Below the pieces are notes generated by a model. That model searched no databases. It saw only the letters and a program-made list of their open reading frames with translations, and had not been told where the DNA came from. Positions 15,135 to 18,613 of a stretch of DNA of 18,613 nucleotides are shown here, piece after piece; position 1 is the stretch's first letter, and every line of letters begins with the position of its first letter. Source of the stretch: JAZDKP01 sp043802925 (GTDB lineage Bacteria; Fibrobacterota; OXYB2-FULL-49-7; JAEUSG01). Made by a program: the position numbers and the translations under genes. The DNA lies in assembly GCA_043802925.1 (NCBI GenBank), contig JAZDKP010000215.1:1-18613 (forward strand), written 5' to 3'.

Positions 15135-15210
15135 TCAGCCTCCTTTGGTCATTTAAGGTTCGGCCCGCCCTCTATCCAGAAGGGCGAGCAGGGGGTTGAA
15201 GACGCCCTTA
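15135..15210 (-). promoter_or_regulatory. Candidate S6:S18-binding mRNA leader of rpsF-rpsR
   Basis: Between pth and rpsF the RNA can form a 9-bp hairpin GCTCGCCCT/AGGGCGGGC (minus strand, 15189-15181 with 15171-15163, 9-nt loop). A CCG trinucleotide (15163-15161) sits at its 3' foot. Then comes CCTTA, which can pair with TAAGG at the pth stop (15210-15206) to make an enclosing stem. A CCG in a bulge flanked by a stem and a hairpin is the published description of the S6:S18 complex-binding motif. Alternatively, TCAACCCCCT (15199-15190) pairs 8 of 10 with AGGAGGCTGA (15144-15135), hiding the rpsF ribosome site. Either fold could allow feedback control. By-eye folding only; the 5' side of the bulge is longer than I would expect. 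Confidence 0.4.
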
Positions 15211-15788
15211 TGCGGGGCGCCTGTTGTATTTTTCCATGGCATTTCCCATGCCATGACTTATCAGGGTTTCGATTCCAGCGACACTCCGTTCCACGGCCTC
15301 GTCGAGTGCCGCGGCCTCCGCCTTTGAAAACGGGGCCAGCACATGCTCCAGCAGGCCTTCGGTTGGTTTGGCATCGGGACGGCCGATTCCAACCTTGAGC
15401 CGGTGAAAGTCCGGGCCGATGGATTCGACAATGGAGCGAATGCCGTTATGGCCGCCGTGTCCTCCCCCGGTGCGAAAACGCAAGTGCCCGAGCGGGAGGT
15501 CGGCGTCGTCAAAAACGACCAGGATGTCCTGCGGCACAAGGCGGAAGCCGGTCAAAAGACCCAGCACCGCCCTGCCGCTCAGGTTCATGAAGGTCTGCGG
15601 CATCGCCAGAATGATTTTTTTATGAAAGAGCTCGGTACGGCCTGTCAGGGATTCGTACTTTTTTTTTTATCGATTTTCACGGAATGGGCCGCGACAAACG
15701 CCTCGATCACGCGGAAACCCGTATTGTGACGCGTACGCCGGTATTCGTCGCCCGGATTGCCCAGGCCCACAACAAGCAAGGTGTCCAT
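15208..15788 (-). CDS. pth: Peptidyl-tRNA hydrolase, interrupted by a frameshift at an A10 run
   Basis: Pth frees tRNA from prematurely released peptidyl-tRNA and is normally essential. ATG at 15788 gives MDTLLVVGLGNPGDEYRR then TRHNTGF (Asn11, catalytic His21). After 47 codons the frame ends at TGA (15647-15645), just past ten A (15668-15659). The rest continues in another frame (KYESLTGRTELF ... MPQTFMNLSGR ... VFDDADLPLG ... GGGHGGHNGIRSI) to TAA at 15208. One extra A would give a 193-residue protein, normal length, with Asn69, Asp94 and Asn115 spaced as in E. coli Pth. As read, the gene yields a 47-residue fragment or a 131-residue one from the ATG at 15603. Possible causes are a homopolymer error, a true mutation, or slippage on A10. 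The ATG abuts the rplY stop (TAAATG). Confidence 0.9.
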
Positions 15789-16616
15789 TTACTTTTTCGG
15801 CTTGGCCTCGGGCTTGGCTCCTGCGGCCGACTTTCCGCCTGCGGCCGGTTTTCCGGCTGCAGCCGGTTTGCCACCCGCGGCCGGTTTGCCACCGGGAGCG
15901 GCGCCAGGAGCGGCGCCGGGTGCGGCGCCGGGTGCGGCACCGGGTGCGCCTTCGGCGGCCGCGCCTTCGGCTGTGACGGCTTCGCCTTCGGCGAGTGCGG
16001 CCTCCCCGGCCAACGCTGCCGCTGCTGCCGCGGCTTCGGCCTCTTCTTCTTCGATGGTCTTGGTACCCTTGATGGTGCCGACCACGAGTTTACCGGATGT
16101 GAGGATGGAAAAATCCTGCTTGGGAATGTCACGCACGTAAATGGGCTGGCCCTTGCGGACCTCGGTCACGTCAACCGTGATGAACTCGGGGATTTTGTTG
16201 GGGTATGTCTCGATGAGCACCTTGCGGAGCACATGCTGGAGAACGCCGCCTTCGGTTTTAACGCCGTAGGCCTCGCCTGTGAAGTGGATGGGCACCTTGA
16301 CTTTGACCGTATGCTGGTCATCGAGGCCGAGGAAGTCGATGTGAATGATGTGGCGCTTGTAGGGATGACGCTGGCACTCGCGCACGATGGCCTTCTGCTG
16401 GGCCGCAGCGTCGCCGTCAATGACAAGCGAAACAACGAGGTTGGAGCTGTGGCCCTTGGTGACTTTAAGGTATTCGTCCTGGGGCAGGCTCAGGGTTTTT
16501 GTTTCTGTGCCCTTGCTATAAAGCACGACCGGGATTTCTCCGACCTCGCGAAGCTGGCGGAGTCCGCCTTTGGTCGCCGGGGTGCGGGTTTTCAAATGAA
16601 GTACAGCCTCTGCCAC
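15789..16616 (-). CDS. rplY: 50S ribosomal protein L25/CTC with long low-complexity tail
   Basis: This 275-residue L25 of the two-domain CTC (TL5) type binds 5S rRNA. The N-terminal L25 domain (residues about 1-90: VGEIPVVLYSKGTE, RECQRHPYKRHIIHIDFLGL) is followed by the beta-rich C-terminal domain (about 95-187: KVPIHFTGEAYGVKTEGGVL, QPIYVRDIPKQDFSILTSGK). The last ~88 residues form an extension: an acidic run, then Ala-rich helix-like sequence, then tandem GAAP and GKPAAGG repeats ending KPEAKPKK. I choose GTG at 16616 because AGGAGG lies 5 nt upstream; the frame upstream with a TTG at 16634 would place the start before its own ribosome site. It abuts pth (TAAATG), and L25-pth linkage is widespread. 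Confidence 0.95.
   Translation of the reverse strand: MAEAVLHLKTRTPATKGGLRQLREVGEIPVVLYSKGTETKTLSLPQDEYLKVTKGHSSNLVVSLVIDGDAAAQQKAIVRECQRHPYKRHIIHIDFLGLDDQHTVKVKVPIHFTGEAYGVKTEGGVLQHVLRKVLIETYPNKIPEFITVDVTEVRKGQPIYVRDIPKQDFSILTSGKLVVGTIKGTKTIEEEEAEAAAAAAALAGEAALAEGEAVTAEGAAAEGAPGAAPGAAPGAAPGAAPGGKPAAGGKPAAAGKPAAGGKSAAGAKPEAKPKK
15844..15948. repeat. Tandem repeats (18-bp and 12-bp) inside the L25 tail
   Basis: Two adjoining in-frame repeat tracts occur in the coding sequence. Three 18-bp units begin GCCGGTTT at 15844, 15862 and 15880, encoding GKPAAG-type repeats. Then come five 12-bp units like GCGCCGGGTGCG at about 15889, 15901, 15913, 15925 and 15937, encoding GAAP repeats. Both periods are multiples of three, so copy-number changes keep the frame. 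They probably arose by slippage and may vary between strains. Confidence 0.85.
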
Positions 16617-16621
16617 ACTCT

Positions 16622-16627
16622 CCTCCT
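16622..16627 (-). promoter_or_regulatory. Strong ribosome-binding site of rplY (decides GTG start)
   Basis: AGGAGG on the minus strand lies 5 nt before GTG at 16616. This fixes that codon as the L25 start in preference to the upstream in-frame TTG at 16634. The 79-bp gap up to the previous gene is AT-rich, but I see no convincing -35/-10 pair for rplY. Confidence 0.85.
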
Positions 16628-16695
16628 TTAACAAACAGACTTATGGCGAAAAAGAGTTTAAAGATACATTATTTGAACGGGCAAGTGGAAGGAAA

Positions 16696-18613
16696 TTAAA
16701 GCGGATTCTTCTGTTGAGCGTCCAACCCCCGTCGAACCTCGGAGAGTCCGGGGGTCCTGGTGAGGGCGGATTCGAGCAGGACGCGCGCTTCGGCTTCACG
16801 GCCGGTCTTCTGTGCCGCGTCCCAGAGGTTCAGGAGCCCGTCCTCGTCGTCCGGGCAGAGGTCAACGGACTTTTTGAATAAAAAATAGGCGTCTTCAACA
16901 TTTCCCTGGTACCATTCCACGAGACCGAGATTGGCATACGCCTCGCTGTTGCCGGAATCGGACCGAAGCACCTTGTAAAAGCAGCCGGCCGCACCGGCAT
17001 AGTCCTTTTCCTCCAGAAGTTTCAGTCCTTTTTTGTTCAATTCCTTCAGCATTCCCCCGGCCAAATCGCCCCGGATGTGCAGCCCGGCGGTCACGTCCCC
17101 GGCCTGCACCTTTTTCGCGGCCGTAACGATGAACTGGATGACAAAGAAGTCACGCATGCGCACATCGTCGAGTCCCTCAAGATCCAGGACCGTTTTGCCG
17201 AGGTTGACGAGTTTGGCCGGCGCGGTCCGGACCTGCTGGGTATAGAGCGGGTCCACAATTTCATGGATGCGATCAATTTGGAAACCGTGCGCATCGAGAT
17301 ATTCGGCGAATGTCTGCCGGGTGAAAAGCCGGCAATAGCCCGTGCGCAGCATGCCGGTTTCCCCGTAGTTCCAGAGGCCGTAACCAAGGGAGGCCAGCAC
17401 CGTGTAGTTCTGAACGTTAGTGCAGGCAAAGAGCGCCCTGCCGTCGGGTTTGAGACGGCCCCGAACCGTCCGCAACACCGCTTCGGGATAGTCCAACCGC
17501 GAAAGCTGGTCGCCGAACAGGGCAAAGTCATACTCAAAGCCCGTGTTGACAAGCTCATCCGTTGAAGCGAAGAGCGCGTCAAACCGCACAGAGGCCAGGT
17601 CGCGGTTGTCGCCGGGCAAAAGCAAGCCGTGCACCTTTTCCACACCCTGTTTTTTCAACTCCAGGGCCGTGAGTCCGCTTCCGGTGCCAACAACCAGAAC
17701 CGAACCCGTGCCCCTGGGAACAGCCTTGAGATAGTCCGCCGGCGCTGCGGTACCCTCGCGGCCCCTGGCCGCAGCCATTCTCAAGCCCCGGATGCACCCG
17801 TTAAACTCCCCGGCCAGGTCGGGCATGCGAAGCGCGGCCCTGCGGTAAACATCCTCGGCTTCATCAAAGCGCTCAAGATCAATATAAAAGGACGCGGCCA
17901 CGCGCGCCATTTCGTGCGAACAGGGAAGCTCCTCCAACCCCTTGCGGACAAACTCCGCGGCCTCGAGGTGCTTCTGCGACAAGTGCTGGAGCCGGATGGC
18001 GAGCTCATAAAGTCCGGCGCGGACCGCGATAAAGTCAATGCCCACCGAAGAAAGGTAGGGTTTGCTCGCAAAGGCGCGGTTGACGGTGGTCAGGGCATCG
18101 TTGTAATTTCCGCGATGAAAAAGGATGCGGGCCAACTCGTACTGCGCCTCCATGTCGTCCGCGCGCACGACCACGGCCTTTCGCGCCCACTCCTCGGCCC
18201 GGGCCAGCCGGCCGGCCTCACCGTTCCCCTTAGCCAGTTCCACGAGCGTACGCACATACACGTCCTCCTGCTGGCCGCGCGCGTTGCGGTTGTCGGCAAT
18301 GGCCTGGTAATGGACCAGCGCCTCCTCGCGCCGGCCGTTGGCCAGGAACGTGTTGGCAAGCAGGAAACGGTGGATGGTGTTGTCCGGGTTCTTTTCGAGT
18401 TCCGCCTCAAGGATGGAAAAATTGCGTTTCATCTTGGCCTCGCGCGCAACCGCGGTCTCGTAGCCTGTATGGATGATTTTGATGGCGGATTCGTTGAAGC
18501 GGAAGCCTCCGTCCTTGGCCCGGCCGGCCACACTCTCATGGACCCTGCCTTCGAAGAAGAGCTTGGATGAACGGGGAAAAAGACGAAGCTGGAGAAAAGA
18601 AGAAGGTCTCCCC
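16696..18613 (-). CDS. GT2-type glycosyltransferase/TPR/methyltransferase fusion, 5' truncated
   Basis: The frame is open to the window edge (638 visible residues), so the N-terminus is missing. The first residues (LQLRLFPRSSKLFFEGRVHE, then NESAIKIIHTGYE) match the end of GT2 glycosyltransferases of the SunS/TPR type, placing the sugar-transfer domain outside the window. TPR-like helices follow to about residue 275 (NPDNTIHRFLLANTFLANGR, EALVHYQAIADN). A Rossmann-like methyltransferase domain comes next: glycine motif VLVVGTGSGLTALELKK near residue 305 and FDYA-like acidic and RLKPDGRALFA segments. More TPRs end the protein (SEAYANLGLVEWYQGNVEDA). It probably glycosylates and/or methylates a surface or secreted substrate, but the acceptor is unknown and methyltransferase activity is not certain. 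It lies 79 bp upstream of rplY. Confidence 0.8.
   Translation of the reverse strand, partial: GRPSSFLQLRLFPRSSKLFFEGRVHESVAGRAKDGGFRFNESAIKIIHTGYETAVAREAKMKRNFSILEAELEKNPDNTIHRFLLANTFLANGRREEALVHYQAIADNRNARGQQEDVYVRTLVELAKGNGEAGRLARAEEWARKAVVVRADDMEAQYELARILFHRGNYNDALTTVNRAFASKPYLSSVGIDFIAVRAGLYELAIRLQHLSQKHLEAAEFVRKGLEELPCSHEMARVAASFYIDLERFDEAEDVYRRAALRMPDLAGEFNGCIRGLRMAAARGREGTAAPADYLKAVPRGTGSVLVVGTGSGLTALELKKQGVEKVHGLLLPGDNRDLASVRFDALFASTDELVNTGFEYDFALFGDQLSRLDYPEAVLRTVRGRLKPDGRALFACTNVQNYTVLASLGYGLWNYGETGMLRTGYCRLFTRQTFAEYLDAHGFQIDRIHEIVDPLYTQQVRTAPAKLVNLGKTVLDLEGLDDVRMRDFFVIQFIVTAAKKVQAGDVTAGLHIRGDLAGGMLKELNKKGLKLLEEKDYAGAAGCFYKVLRSDSGNSEAYANLGLVEWYQGNVEDAYFLFKKSVDLCPDDEDGLLNLWDAAQKTGREAEARVLLESALTRTPGLSEVRRGLDAQQKNPL

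Noticed and set aside
15844..15948. Short tandem repeats as a CRISPR-like array
   Set aside because: Units of 12 and 18 bp are contiguous with no spacers and are in frame within L25.
15684..16631. 315-codon + strand frame opposite L25
   Set aside because: Antisense to rplY; its Gly/Cys/Arg-rich repeats are just the complement of the L25 tail repeats.
16643..16699. Small + strand peptide MAKKSLKIHYLNGQVEGN
   Set aside because: Only 18 codons in the intergenic gap, no ribosome site, opposite the likely upstream region of rplY; no support as a gene.

Overview
The window reads as chromosomal DNA of a Gram-negative (diderm) bacterium of the FCB group. The main reason is the 6.6-kb gene at 6516-13100, which encodes SprA/Sov, the giant outer-membrane translocon of the type IX secretion system (T9SS). 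The high GC content, the S-layer-homology protein at the left edge and the zinc-ribbon form of S18 make a lineage outside classical Bacteroidetes plausible, for example Fibrobacterota or a neighbouring candidate phylum. That placement is inference. No tRNA, rRNA, CRISPR array, transposase or phage gene was seen, and coding density is very high.

Left part (1-4177). A truncated TPR/SLH gene and a secreted FlgT-like protein gene overlap by ATGA on the + strand. They converge on a HIT-family nucleotide-binding protein gene (- strand) whose last 20 codons and stop lie inside a 64-bp palindromic repeat. An AT-rich divergent gap separates HIT from a short-chain dehydrogenase gene (+ strand). That gene overlaps uppP (- strand) tail to tail by 28 bp.

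Middle (4146-13234), all on the - strand. sprA has a good promoter directly after the hairpin that ends the ribosomal operon upstream. It is followed 19 nt later by rng (RNase E/G), then rplU-rpmA with their own promoter, then a strong intrinsic terminator. That terminator sits almost on the start of uppP.

Right part (13252-18613), also on the - strand. A classical translation operon runs rplY(L25/CTC)-pth-rpsF(S6)-rpsR(S18)-yybS-like DUF2232 gene-rplI(L9). Two of its junctions are stop-start abutments (TAAATG). A candidate S6:S18-responsive mRNA leader lies between pth and rpsF. Upstream is a 5'-truncated large protein gene with the end of a GT2-type glycosyltransferase, TPRs, a SAM-methyltransferase-like domain and more TPRs.

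The most notable observations are: (i) pth, normally essential, is broken by a frameshift exactly at an A10 run, and one extra A restores a full-length enzyme; (ii) the palindromic element supplies the C-terminus of the HIT protein, and one arm matches the dRS3 consensus; (iii) the putative S6:S18 leader; (iv) the terminator/uppP arrangement; (v) a complete T9SS translocon gene embedded among translation genes. I did not find a convincing wholly new multi-gene system.
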